64,000 bases of DNA from Massilia phosphatilytica (lineage in GTDB: Bacteria; Pseudomonadota; Gammaproteobacteria; Burkholderiales; Burkholderiaceae_D). The position numbers and the translations under genes were made by a program. Of this stretch, positions 9,496 to 16,635 are shown in pieces. The stretch lies in assembly GCF_002968015.1 (NCBI RefSeq), contig NZ_PUIP01000002.1, positions 372,001-436,000 on the forward strand, written 5' to 3'. The notes beneath the pieces are model-generated. The model was given only the letters and a program-made list of their open reading frames with translations. It made no database searches and had not been told where the DNA came from. How positions within the stretch are numbered: the stretch's first letter is position 1; the number at the start of each line of letters is the position of its first letter.

Positions 9496-10716
9496 ATGGA
9501 CTCGATGATCACTGCGGCAGCCCTGTCGCTGGCCCATGGCGACCCGCTCGGCGCCCTCTCCCGCGTCGCGTTGCGTGACGATGCGCCCGCGCTCGCATTG
9601 CGCGGCATCGCGATGGCGCAGCTGGGAGATCTCCCACGCGCCCGCCAGCTGGTGCGCCGCGCCGCCCGCGCGTTCGGTGCGAAGGAAGCCGTCGCGCGCG
9701 CACGCTGCCAGCTTGCCGAGGCCGAGATCGCACTCGCCGTGCGCGACCTCGACGCCTGCACGACCTTGCTCGCCGACGCGCGCCGCACGCTGGAAGACCA
9801 TGGCGACCGCGCCAACGCCGCGCACGCCCGCTACCTGGACATCCGCCACCTGCTGCTCACGGGCCGCCTCGACGATGCCGAACAGGGCCTGGCCGCGCTC
9901 GACCCGGCCGGCATGCCGCGCGCCCTCCGTGCCGCGCACGAGCTGACCACGGCCGGCATCGCGATGCGCCGCATGCGCGCGCACGCGGCGCGAGAAGCGC
10001 TCGCCCGCGCGGACGCCCACGCGCGCGCCGCCGGCATCGCTGCGCTGGGCGCGGAGATCGAGTGGGCCGCGCGCCTGCTCGACGCGCCGGCGGCCAGGCT
10101 CGTCACGCCGGATGGCCAGCGCGACGTGCTGCTCGACGAGGTGGAGCGCCTGATGTCCTCCACGGCGCTGGTGGTCGACGGCTGCCTGCATGCAGTGCAC
10201 CACCTCGCGACAAGTATCCCGCTGGCCCGGCGCCCGGTCCTGTTCGCGCTGGTCCGCACGCTGGCCGAGGCCTGGCCGCAGGATGCAGCGCGCGATACGC
10301 TGATCCTGGCCGCCTTCCGCATCCGCCATCCCGACGAGACGCACCGCGCCCGCCTGCGCGTCGAGATGGGCCGCCTGCGGACCGTGCTGCGCGGCGCCGC
10401 CGGCGTGCGCGCCACGCTGCGCGGTTTTCAACTCATCCCGCGCGATGGCGACCAGGTGGCCGTGCTCGTCCGCCCCGTCGATGACGACCACGCGCCCGTG
10501 CTGGCGTTGCTGGCAGATGGCGAGGCGTGGTCCAGCTCCGCACTCGCGCTGGCACTGGGAACCAGCCAGCGCACGATCCAGCGTTCGCTGGAAGCGCTGG
10601 CAGCAAGCGGCAAGATCCAGGGATACGGCCAGGGCCGCGCGCGCCGATGGTCGATGTTGCCCCTGCCCGGTTTCGCGACAAACTTGTTACTCCCGACCGC
10701 GCTGGGGGTTCCCTAG
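9496..10716 (+). CDS. HTH regulator with Ala-rich helical N-terminal domain
   Basis: A 406-residue protein I cannot place in a named family. Residues 1-200 are Ala/Arg-rich paired helices resembling TPR-type repeats (DPLGALSRVALRDDAPALAL). The last 60 residues hold a winged-helix-like domain, WSSSALALALGTSQRTIQRS followed by LEALAASGKIQGYGQGRARR. The start ATG 9496 (MDSMITAAALS) was preferred to an upstream in-frame ATG at 9427, which lies upstream of the regulatory motif. It is divergent from DUF899-DUF2182 and 9 bp upstream of the propeller gene. The same motif stands before both flanking units, so it is the natural candidate for the factor that binds it. Confidence 0.65.
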   Translation: MDSMITAAALSLAHGDPLGALSRVALRDDAPALALRGIAMAQLGDLPRARQLVRRAARAFGAKEAVARARCQLAEAEIALAVRDLDACTTLLADARRTLEDHGDRANAAHARYLDIRHLLLTGRLDDAEQGLAALDPAGMPRALRAAHELTTAGIAMRRMRAHAAREALARADAHARAAGIAALGAEIEWAARLLDAPAARLVTPDGQRDVLLDEVERLMSSTALVVDGCLHAVHHLATSIPLARRPVLFALVRTLAEAWPQDAARDTLILAAFRIRHPDETHRARLRVEMGRLRTVLRGAAGVRATLRGFQLIPRDGDQVAVLVRPVDDDHAPVLALLADGEAWSSSALALALGTSQRTIQRSLEALAASGKIQGYGQGRARRWSMLPLPGFATNLLLPTALGVP

Positions 10717-10719
10717 AAT
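10674..10719 (+). promoter_or_regulatory. Propeller-gene promoter region with motif copy 2 of the shared site
   Basis: The motif at 10674-10697 lies inside the last codons of the regulator gene and is the inverted counterpart of 9466-9489 (3 mismatches in 24). CTTGTTACTCCCG is followed 27 bp later by TCCCTAGAAT, with TAGAAT at 10714-10719. The start point would fall at about the ATG 10726, implying a leaderless or very short-leader message. Confidence 0.55.
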
Positions 10720-10725
10720 GGCTGT

Positions 10726-11355
10726 ATGAAAACGACAACTGCCCACATCGTCCGCGAATACGGACCCTTCGACGACAAGCCCGGCGTGCATGGCGTCTCC
10801 TTCGACGGCAAGCAACTGTGGTTCGCCTCCGGCGACCACTTGAACGCGGTCGATCCCGCCAGCGGCGAACTGCGCCGTTCCCTTGACGTGCAAGCCCACG
10901 CGGGGACCGCCTTCGACGGCCGTTACCTGTACCAGATCGCGGACAGCCGCATCCAGAAGATCGACCCGGACACGGGCGCGGTCCTGTCGACCATCCCGAC
11001 GCCGGAAGGCGGCGGCGCCGGCCTCACCTGGGCCGAAGGCTCGCTGTGGATCGGCCAGCACCGCGCGCGCAAGATCCACCGTCTCGACCCGGAGACCGGG
11101 GCGATCCTGAACACGATCGAATCGAAGCGCTTCGTCACCGGCGTGACGTGGTTGAACGGCGAACTATGGCACGCCACCTGGGAAAACGAACAGAGCGATC
11201 TGCGCCGGGTCGATCCGGATACCGGCGCCGTGCTGCAAAGCGTCGAGATGCCGGCCGACGTGATGGTGTCCGGTCTCGAGTCCGACGGCGTCGACCGTTT
11301 CTATTGCGGCGGCGGGGCCACCGGCAAGATCCGCGTCGTGCAGCGGCCCGAATAA
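10726..11355 (+). CDS. Beta-propeller protein (Vgb/NHL-like repeats)
   Basis: A 209-residue soluble protein built of about five short beta-sheet repeats of the form LWxxxxxxxxIxxIDPxTGxVLxTI (for example IQKIDPDTGAVLSTIPTP, IHRLDPETGAILNTIES and LRRVDPDTGAVLQSVEMP). This resembles virginiamycin B lyase and glutamine-cyclotransferase-like propellers but is shorter than most. No signal peptide is visible. No catalytic residues can be assigned with confidence. It lies 9 bp after the HTH regulator and carries the same promoter motif as the DUF899 unit. The terminator for the convergent protease gene abuts its TAA. Confidence 0.65.
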   Translation: MKTTTAHIVREYGPFDDKPGVHGVSFDGKQLWFASGDHLNAVDPASGELRRSLDVQAHAGTAFDGRYLYQIADSRIQKIDPDTGAVLSTIPTPEGGGAGLTWAEGSLWIGQHRARKIHRLDPETGAILNTIESKRFVTGVTWLNGELWHATWENEQSDLRRVDPDTGAVLQSVEMPADVMVSGLESDGVDRFYCGGGATGKIRVVQRPE

Positions 11356-11361
11356 AAAAAA

Positions 11362-11383
11362 CGGCGGACATCGCTGTCCGCCG
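11362..11383 (-). terminator. Rho-independent terminator of the FtsH-like gene
   Basis: CGGCGGACA-TCGC-TGTCCGCCG is a perfect 9-bp stem. On the minus strand it is followed directly by a run of eight T residues (opposite the A-run beginning at 11354 within the propeller gene's TAA). It lies about 48 bp after the protease stop at 11432. On the plus strand there is no T-run, so termination is mainly for the minus strand. Confidence 0.85.
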
Positions 11384-11431
11384 CATTAACTTGAGTGCTA
11401 CCTCAAGACCATCAAACAACCACCAAAACTT

Positions 11432-13396
11432 TTAGGCCACCGCCGCTTCCTCGGCGCACAGCTTCAGGCTGGCGTGGCGCGGTGCGTTCAGGCCCGCCAT
11501 CAACGCTTCCTGATGTTGTTCGAGCAGGTCGAACACGGCGTCCTTCGACAGCACGTACTGGTCCAGCAGCGTCTCCTTGATCGACACGATCACATCTTCG
11601 TAGTCGCGGATCGAATTCAGCGTGTAGTTGTACAGCTCGTCCGATTTCTCCTCGACCTGGCGCAGCGTGTGCTCGCCGGAGGCGTCGTTCTGCAGCTGGC
11701 TGTAGTCGATCTTGGCGCGCGAATACATCGACAGGCGACCAACCATCAGGCTGAGCATCTTCGTGATCTTTTCGATGTCGTTCTGGCTACCCACCGAGAT
11801 ACCGCGTGCGCCGTAGAACAATTCTTCCGCCGCGACGCCGCCGTACAGGCCGATCACGTCGCGTTCCAGTTCTTCCAGCGTGCGCAGCGACATGTCTTCA
11901 CCGGACTGCAGCACATAACCCAGCGCACCGATCTTGGACACCGCTTCCGTGCTGATCTTCAGCAGATGCGACTTTTCCTTGACCTCGCTCAGGCTCATGC
12001 CGGCGCGCAGGAACGGGTCGATCTGCATGAAGAAGTGACCCAGCTCGTGCACGGCGATGCGCTCGCGCTGCTTGAGCTTCTCGGCCGTCGTGGCGCGGTC
12101 GGTCAGGCCGATCGTGGCACGCTCGTAGGCGCGGAACAGCAGGTCCGTATTGATGATCGCCTTTTCCTGGATCGAGAGCATCGACGCGCGCTCGACCACG
12201 GTTTCCAGCAGCGCCGGGCTCAGGTTCTGGGTGATTTCCGCGACCTGGTCCAGGTCGAGGTCGTTCCAATCCACGAGGCCTTCTTTCTTGCGCGACAGGA
12301 AGCTGCGCAGGAGTTCCTTGCGCTCACCTTTGTTCGGCAGGCGGAAATTGATCTTCACGGAGAAGCGGCGCAGCATCGCTTCGTCCATTTCCGTCGACGC
12401 ATCGTCGAAGTTCGAGGCGACGACCCAGATCACGCCCTGGCCCTTGTCGCTCTTGACGCCGTCCAGCAGGCCCAGCAGGGTGTTCGCGGTGTCGTCTTCC
12501 CATTTCTTTTCGCTGCGGCCGCGCGGCATGAACAGGCTTTGCGCTTCATCCAGGAAGATGATGCAGCGGCCCTTGCCCGATGCCTTGCGGTACAGGGCGT
12601 TCAGGGCCTTCGAACCGCCGCCGACATAACCCGATTCCAGCGCCGAGCCGGACGCCTGGATCAGCGGGATGTCGAGGCGCTTGGCCAGGTAGCCGACCAG
12701 CTTGGTCTTACCGGTACCGGCCGGCCCCGTCAGCATGACGTTGAACGGCTTGTCGATATTGTGTTCTTTGTACAACTCGCGGTTGCGGATCATGTCTTCC
12801 AGGTGCAGCACTTCCTGCTTGATGTCTTCCATGCCGATCAGGTCGTCCATGCTGCCCTTCAGCTTGTCCGGGGTGATCAACTGGCTGCTCATGCCCATGC
12901 CCGGGATGCCGAATTTCATGGCGTACAGGATCACCAGCAGCACGGTCAGGTCGAGCGCGTGGCGCTTCAGGAAGTCGAGGATGTCGGCACCGACGCCTTC
13001 GCCCTCGTCCTGCAGGACGGCCTTGTGCGATGCCAGGTACTCATCCTTGGCAATGGAATACGGGATGGCGTTCTTCAGCAGCACTTCGCGCTCCAGCGAC
13101 AGGTGCGACGTGCTTGGCACCTTCACCACGTGCAATTGCGGCGCATCCTTGAACTTGTAGATATAGCGCGGCGAATCGGACAGCGGCTTCGCGACGAGCA
13201 GGTAGTCGAGACGGTCCTTCTGGGCAGCCAGTTGGGTGATCTCGGAAATATTCTGCGAGTAGACGACCGGCGACGGATCTTGCGGGATATCGGCCTTGTA
13301 GATTGCCCAGCCCGCCAGGACGCCGAGCAGGACGGCAGTCAAGATCCGGACATAAACATTCTTAAAGGCAATTTGAAGTCGGGCAAAATTGGGCAT
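11432..13396 (-). CDS. Divergent FtsH-like membrane AAA+ metalloprotease
   Basis: A 654-residue protein with FtsH architecture: TM1 about residues 14-33, a periplasmic-type segment, TM2 about 152-168, an AAA+ module with Walker A GPAGTGKT at about 225, then an M41-type peptidase with zinc motif HELGH at about 449. It departs from housekeeping FtsH. Walker B is CIIFLDEAQSLF instead of the DEID form, and the second-region-of-homology arginines read MLRRFSVKINF. ATG 13396 was chosen over ATG 13438, which adds 14 unlikely residues with no ribosome binding site. It stands alone with its own terminator and a long leader. It is probably an accessory quality-control protease; substrates are unknown. 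Confidence 0.8.
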   Translation of the reverse strand: MPNFARLQIAFKNVYVRILTAVLLGVLAGWAIYKADIPQDPSPVVYSQNISEITQLAAQKDRLDYLLVAKPLSDSPRYIYKFKDAPQLHVVKVPSTSHLSLEREVLLKNAIPYSIAKDEYLASHKAVLQDEGEGVGADILDFLKRHALDLTVLLVILYAMKFGIPGMGMSSQLITPDKLKGSMDDLIGMEDIKQEVLHLEDMIRNRELYKEHNIDKPFNVMLTGPAGTGKTKLVGYLAKRLDIPLIQASGSALESGYVGGGSKALNALYRKASGKGRCIIFLDEAQSLFMPRGRSEKKWEDDTANTLLGLLDGVKSDKGQGVIWVVASNFDDASTEMDEAMLRRFSVKINFRLPNKGERKELLRSFLSRKKEGLVDWNDLDLDQVAEITQNLSPALLETVVERASMLSIQEKAIINTDLLFRAYERATIGLTDRATTAEKLKQRERIAVHELGHFFMQIDPFLRAGMSLSEVKEKSHLLKISTEAVSKIGALGYVLQSGEDMSLRTLEELERDVIGLYGGVAAEELFYGARGISVGSQNDIEKITKMLSLMVGRLSMYSRAKIDYSQLQNDASGEHTLRQVEEKSDELYNYTLNSIRDYEDVIVSIKETLLDQYVLSKDAVFDLLEQHQEALMAGLNAPRHASLKLCAEEAAVA

Positions 13397-13506
13397 ATCG
13401 GTACTCTTACAAGGTCGAAGGTGCGTGATACACGGCATTGGTTACTACGTGCCTTCCGGAGTGCCGAGTGGACGCGAAAGGCGGCGGTGCAGGGACCGCG
13501 GGGTAT

Positions 13507-13524
13507 TCAAACGTGTGCGTTTGA
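13507..13524. promoter_or_regulatory. 18-bp perfect palindrome, possible operator
   Basis: TCAAACG-TGTG-CGTTTGA, with 7-bp arms, lies between the predicted start point of the FtsH-like gene (about 13580) and its ATG. It could be a dimer-protein binding site or a leader RNA hairpin. No regulator can be named. Confidence 0.4.
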
Positions 13525-13586
13525 TATTATTTTGATGCCCGAAGGCAATGGGGATATGGAGACTATACTCGCAAAGAAAAGCGACG

Positions 13587-13615
13587 TGTATACCGTGCGG
13601 TGAAAAAATTTTGAA
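13587..13615 (-). promoter_or_regulatory. Promoter candidate of the FtsH-like gene
   Basis: On the minus strand, TTCAAA (13615-13610), a 17-bp spacer and TATACA (13592-13587) form a good sigma-70 match. It implies a leader of about 185 nt before ATG 13396. Confidence 0.45.
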
Positions 13616-13839
13616 TCACAACAGGACTGATTAAACTGACATCGGTTTTTATTGTCCATCTCATACATTCAATAAATAAATCGCAATAATTCCCCGCACA
13701 TTTGGCGTTTTATCAATAGCCACTCGATTAATTTGTTGCATTTGTTTTATTTAAAAAAGATTAACTTTGCCATCTGTTTATCATGCTTTAACGGCACGTA
13801 ACGGACGCAATGCACGGCGCATTTTTGCTATGCTGGGAT

Positions 13840-13873
13840 CATCCGCATGACGCCGCCAACGGTCACGCGGATG
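13840..13873 (+). other. Stem-loop in the leader of the PEP-CTERM gene
   Basis: CATCCGC-A-TGAC pairs with GTCA-C-GCGGATG around a 10-nt loop (12 positions, one A/C mismatch). It sits about 40 bp before the start codon. Its role is unknown; it could affect message stability or be a protein site in DNA. Confidence 0.4.
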
Positions 13874-13914
13874 ACGTACCCCACAGTCAGACAATGCATG
13901 GATAAGGAATGACC

Positions 13915-14181
13915 GTGAAACGATACGCACTTGCCGCAACGCTGAGTCTTTTGATGGGTGGCGCTGTCCAGGCTGCCGCCATTGACCTCGACAACAGTCA
14001 CACCGTCCTGCGCATGCGCGGCGTGACCGACCTGTCGACGGTAAATCACAACGAAGTGGTGGCACCACCGCCGGCTTCGATGTCCGAACTTCCGGAACCG
14101 GAAGTGTTTGCCATGATGCTGGTCGGCCTGATCCTGATCGGTTATCGGGCCAGCCGTGACAGCAGCGAGAAATTTAAATAA
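13915..14181 (+). CDS. Small secreted protein with PEP-CTERM-like sorting tail
   Basis: An 88-residue protein: signal peptide (KRYALAATLSLLMGGAVQA, then AAA), a 35-residue exported middle, and a C-terminal tripartite tail ELPEPEVFAMMLVGLILIGY followed by RASRDSSEKFK. The PEP triplet, hydrophobic helix and basic end match proteins cut and sorted by exosortase EpsH/XrtA-type systems. GTG 13915 is preferred as start because AAGGA (13904-13908) is 6 bases from it but directly abuts the in-frame ATG 13909. No exosortase or glycan genes lie in this window. A terminator follows at 14221. Confidence 0.7.
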   Translation: MKRYALAATLSLLMGGAVQAAAIDLDNSHTVLRMRGVTDLSTVNHNEVVAPPPASMSELPEPEVFAMMLVGLILIGYRASRDSSEKFK

Positions 14182-14220
14182 GGAAGACAAGCTTTTCCGC
14201 ATGACGCGGGAAGACAATCG

Positions 14221-14245
14221 ACGGCGCCGCAAGGCGCCGTTTTCT
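14221..14245 (+). terminator. Rho-independent terminator after the PEP-CTERM gene
   Basis: ACGGCGCC-GCAA-GGCGCCGT is an 8-bp perfect stem (14221-14240) followed by a T-rich tract TTTCTTTGTTT. It lies 40 bp after the TAA. The DUF1697 gene converges from the right and may use the same hairpin. Confidence 0.8.
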
Positions 14246-14256
14246 TTGTTTGCCGC

Positions 14257-14808
14257 TCAGGCCGGCAATTCCTGGCACAGCGCCTGGAGCTTGTTCAATG
14301 TCGCCCAGTTGCGCGCCGTCGTCGCATCGCCCAACTGCTTGCCCAGCGCCGCGGCGGCCGCGCTGTCGAGGATGCCGCCCGGGCACCAGACATAGGCCGC
14401 CCGCTCGCCCAGCGCCATTGCGCCCGGCTGCCAGTTCTGCCCGCACAAGGCTTCGACAGCGTCGCGCGAATGGGGGCCGGCGAGAATGAACGTCAACAGG
14501 CGGGAATGATCCGTGGCCAGGTCGGCCAGGGGATTGGACGAGATGATCGTATCGAGCTCGTCGCAGCTGAGCACCACGGTGCGTGCCGCCACGCCGAGCT
14601 TGAGCACCAGCGCTTCCTCGATCTCGGCCGCGACCGTGTCATGCGGCTTGGCAGGCCCCGTGAACACGGCGTTGCCGCTGTTGAGGAGACTGCGCACGTG
14701 GTCGTAGCCGAGATCCGCGATCAGTTTGCGCAAGTCGGCCATGGCAATGCGTTTCGCCCGCCCGACATTTACGCCTCTCAATAAAACAATGTAGCGTCTT
14801 CTAGTCAT
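14257..14808 (-). CDS. DUF1697 family protein
   Basis: A 183-residue protein. The N-terminal YIVLLRGVNVGRAKRIAMAD and LRSLL-type segment (DHVRSLLNSGNAVFTG) are diagnostic of DUF1697, a widespread soluble family of unknown function with a ferredoxin-like fold. The second half (QPGAMALGERAAYVWCPGGI) also fits. The start is ATG 14808. It is a single gene between the PEP-CTERM gene (convergent) and the HDOD pair (divergent); the neighbours give no functional clue. Confidence 0.85.
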   Translation of the reverse strand: MTRRRYIVLLRGVNVGRAKRIAMADLRKLIADLGYDHVRSLLNSGNAVFTGPAKPHDTVAAEIEEALVLKLGVAARTVVLSCDELDTIISSNPLADLATDHSRLLTFILAGPHSRDAVEALCGQNWQPGAMALGERAAYVWCPGGILDSAAAAALGKQLGDATTARNWATLNKLQALCQELPA

Positions 14809-14884
14809 CCAGGCATGGTACGGCGCCCGAATTAGATAAGCATTAAGACACAGGCTTACAACACCCGGTCACCCGGCCGCTCAC

Positions 14885-14903
14885 ACCATCCTTACCGGAT
14901 GGT
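14885..14903 (+). other. Stem-loop upstream of the HDOD pair
   Basis: ACCATCC-TTACC-GGATGGT is a perfect 7-bp stem in the 137-bp gap before ATG 14946. AT-rich sequence follows (AATATCCAATACATTGC), so it may lie within or just upstream of the promoter. It has no T-run and is unlikely to be a terminator. Confidence 0.35.
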
Positions 14904-14945
14904 AATATCCAATACATTGCAATAATTAAACTAAATGAGGGAAGC

Positions 14946-15278
14946 ATGAGCGGTCCTTTCCACCTGACGCCGTTGACGGAGTCCCGACCGGGCATGGTGT
15001 TGTCCGACGTCGTGCGCGACGGGAAAGGCAATGTATTGCTGGCACAGGGCGTCGTGCTGACCGAATCCATGCTGGCGTCGCTGGGACGGCATGGCATCGA
15101 CATGCTGCCCATCCTCCAGGCGGCACCCGAGCCGCCGCCCATCGATCCGGAAGCGATCCAGGCACGGCTGGATCATGTGTTCCGCAAGCACGACCGCGAC
15201 GACCTCGGCGACTGGGCCACAGGCATCCTGCGCCGCTATGTGGAAGACTACCGCCTGCAGCGCGAGGTGACCCCATGA
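14946..15278 (+). CDS. Small protein upstream of HDOD gene, resembles HD-GYP N-terminal segment
   Basis: A 110-residue soluble protein. The first half (ESRPGMVLSDVVRDGKGNVL, then LAQGVVLTESMLASLGRHGI) resembles the short domain found ahead of HD-GYP and HDOD domains in signalling proteins. The second half is charged and helical. It overlaps the HDOD gene by ATGA (15275-15278), so the two are translationally coupled and may act as one split signalling unit. The AGGGAAGC ribosome binding site before ATG 14946 supports the start. No catalytic residues are visible. Confidence 0.6.
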   Translation: MSGPFHLTPLTESRPGMVLSDVVRDGKGNVLLAQGVVLTESMLASLGRHGIDMLPILQAAPEPPPIDPEAIQARLDHVFRKHDRDDLGDWATGILRRYVEDYRLQREVTP

Positions 15279-16117
15279 ACCGTCTGACACCCGAACAACT
15301 GGCCGCCGGCGTGCAAGACCTGCCGTCGCTGCCCGCCGTCGTCATGGAATTGCTCAGCAGCATAGAGCAGGAAGACATCGACATCTCGGTACTGGCGAAA
15401 AAAGTGTCGTACGACCAGGCCTTGACGGCAAAAACGCTGCGCCTGGCCAATTCCTCGACCTACGGCCTGCAAGTGAAGGTCACGACGATCCAGCAAGCCA
15501 TCACCTTCCTCGGCTTCCAGACGACGCGCAACCTGATCACGGCAGCCGCCATCACGGGTTGCTTCCCGAGCGGACGCTGCGAAGGATTCCACGACAAGGC
15601 ATTCTGGCGCCATTCGATCGCCACGGCCGCGTGCGCACGCGCACTGGCGCGCCGGATGCGCTTCAACCAAGACATTGCCTTCACGGCCGGGTTGCTGCAT
15701 GACATCGGCCGGCTCGTGCTGGTCACCGGTCATCCGGACGCCTATGCCCAGGTCGTGGCGTGGCAGGCGCAGGACGGCGGCGACTGGCAGGACGCCGAAC
15801 AGGCCATCCTCGGCATCGACCACGTGGACGCGGGGGTCGCGCTGGCCGATCACTGGAATTTCTCGAGCACCATGCGCCAGGCGATCGCCTACCACCACGC
15901 GCCCGACATCCATGGCGCGGGTTTCCTGGCAGCGATCGTGCACGTGGCCAATGCCATCGTGCACGCGCTCGACCTGGCGGGCGAAGAACATGAACTGGTG
16001 CCGCGCGTATCCAGCGTGGCCTGGGATGCGATGGGATTGAATGAGGAAGCCTATCTGCACCTGTTCCGAGAAACGGAACTGCAGTTCGGCGAAATGTCGA
16101 CCATCCTGATGCCTTGA
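15275..16117 (+). CDS. HDOD domain protein
   Basis: A 280-residue protein dominated by an HDOD domain. LPSLPAVVMELLSSIEQEDI, then ANSSTYGLQVKVTTIQQAI, FTAGLLHDIGRLVLV and QAIAYHHAPD are the expected blocks. HDOD proteins are HD-phosphohydrolase relatives that often act as non-enzymatic adaptors in signalling, biofilm or stress regulation. Here the HD pair survives in LLHDIG, so residual phosphodiesterase activity is not excluded. It is coupled to the preceding small protein by a 4-bp overlap. Two strong hairpins lie between it and the convergent HTH gene. Confidence 0.88.
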   Translation: MNRLTPEQLAAGVQDLPSLPAVVMELLSSIEQEDIDISVLAKKVSYDQALTAKTLRLANSSTYGLQVKVTTIQQAITFLGFQTTRNLITAAAITGCFPSGRCEGFHDKAFWRHSIATAACARALARRMRFNQDIAFTAGLLHDIGRLVLVTGHPDAYAQVVAWQAQDGGDWQDAEQAILGIDHVDAGVALADHWNFSSTMRQAIAYHHAPDIHGAGFLAAIVHVANAIVHALDLAGEEHELVPRVSSVAWDAMGLNEEAYLHLFRETELQFGEMSTILMP

Positions 16118-16153
16118 CCAGGGCCGATCAGGCCCAGGATGGTCCGTGACGAT

Positions 16154-16178
16154 GGCAGCGAAGGCGTGCTTCGCTGCC
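16154..16178. terminator. Hairpin 1 between convergent genes
   Basis: GGCAGCGAAG-GCGTG-CTTCGCTGCC forms a perfect 10-bp stem between the HDOD gene (plus) and the HTH gene (minus). There is no T-run, so it is probably a 3'-end processing or stability hairpin or a weak terminator. Confidence 0.55.
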
Positions 16179-16190
16179 GGGTCTGGCCGG

Positions 16191-16218
16191 AGGCATGACA
16201 GGACCGGCTGTCATGCCT
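16191..16218. terminator. Hairpin 2 between convergent genes
   Basis: AGGCATGACAG-GACCGG-CTGTCATGCCT forms a perfect 11-bp stem, 12 bp from hairpin 1 and 7 bp from the stop of the HTH gene. As with hairpin 1 there is no poly-T. The pair probably marks the 3' ends of both converging transcripts. Confidence 0.55.
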
Positions 16219-16224
16219 GCGGCC

Positions 16225-16635
16225 TCAGTGCGCATAGTTACCCGGCGACTTGGTCGAAGACGATGCGTCGTTCGGTGATTGCTGAGCTTGCGGCTGACCT
16301 TGTTGCTGTTGCGCAGCCTGCTGGGCAGCTTGCTGTGCAGCTTTTTCCTCAGGCTTCGGGCGGCCTTGGGCATCCGACAGGCGATATTTGGTGCGGCGAT
16401 CGCCCATCAGGTCACGCAGGTCGCGGATGCTCATGCCGGTCACTTCGTGCATGCGGATCAGCAGCGAGGCGCCAACCGGCAGGCGGTGGTGACGGATCTT
16501 GCTGATCACCGGCGGTGCGACCTCCAGCATGCGCGACAGCGCAGCATCGTTCTTCAGCTGCATCTTGCCGAGCAGAATGTCCAGCAGATGGTTGGGGTTG
16601 TAGCTTTCCTGTGATGACAAAGCATGATGTGCCAT
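16225..16635 (-). CDS. Small HTH DNA-binding protein with Gln/Ala-rich tail
   Basis: A 136-residue protein. Residues 14-75 form a helix-turn-helix-like domain (LLDILLGKMQLKNDAALSRM, then LEVAPPVISKIRHHRLPVGA) resembling a lambda-repressor or XRE fold; MHEVTGMSIRDLRDLMGDRR follows. The C-terminal 45 residues are low complexity: EKAAQQAAQQAAQQQQGQPQ and a Ser/Asn-rich end. I know similar small proteins from Oxalobacteraceae, but no function is established. The ATG 16635 was used. It is monocistronic, with a 686-bp region upstream. Confidence 0.65.
   Translation of the reverse strand: MAHHALSSQESYNPNHLLDILLGKMQLKNDAALSRMLEVAPPVISKIRHHRLPVGASLLIRMHEVTGMSIRDLRDLMGDRRTKYRLSDAQGRPKPEEKAAQQAAQQAAQQQQGQPQAQQSPNDASSSTKSPGNYAH

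Larger units (their letters stand above)
13397..13914. other. 518-bp AT-rich divergent intergenic region
   Basis: This gap separates the FtsH-like gene (minus) from the PEP-CTERM gene (plus). The part from about 13600 to 13800 is strikingly AT-rich against its surroundings. It holds a minus-strand promoter candidate (13587-13615), a perfect palindrome (13507-13524) and a stem-loop (13840-13873). I see no convincing gene in it. Confidence 0.7.
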
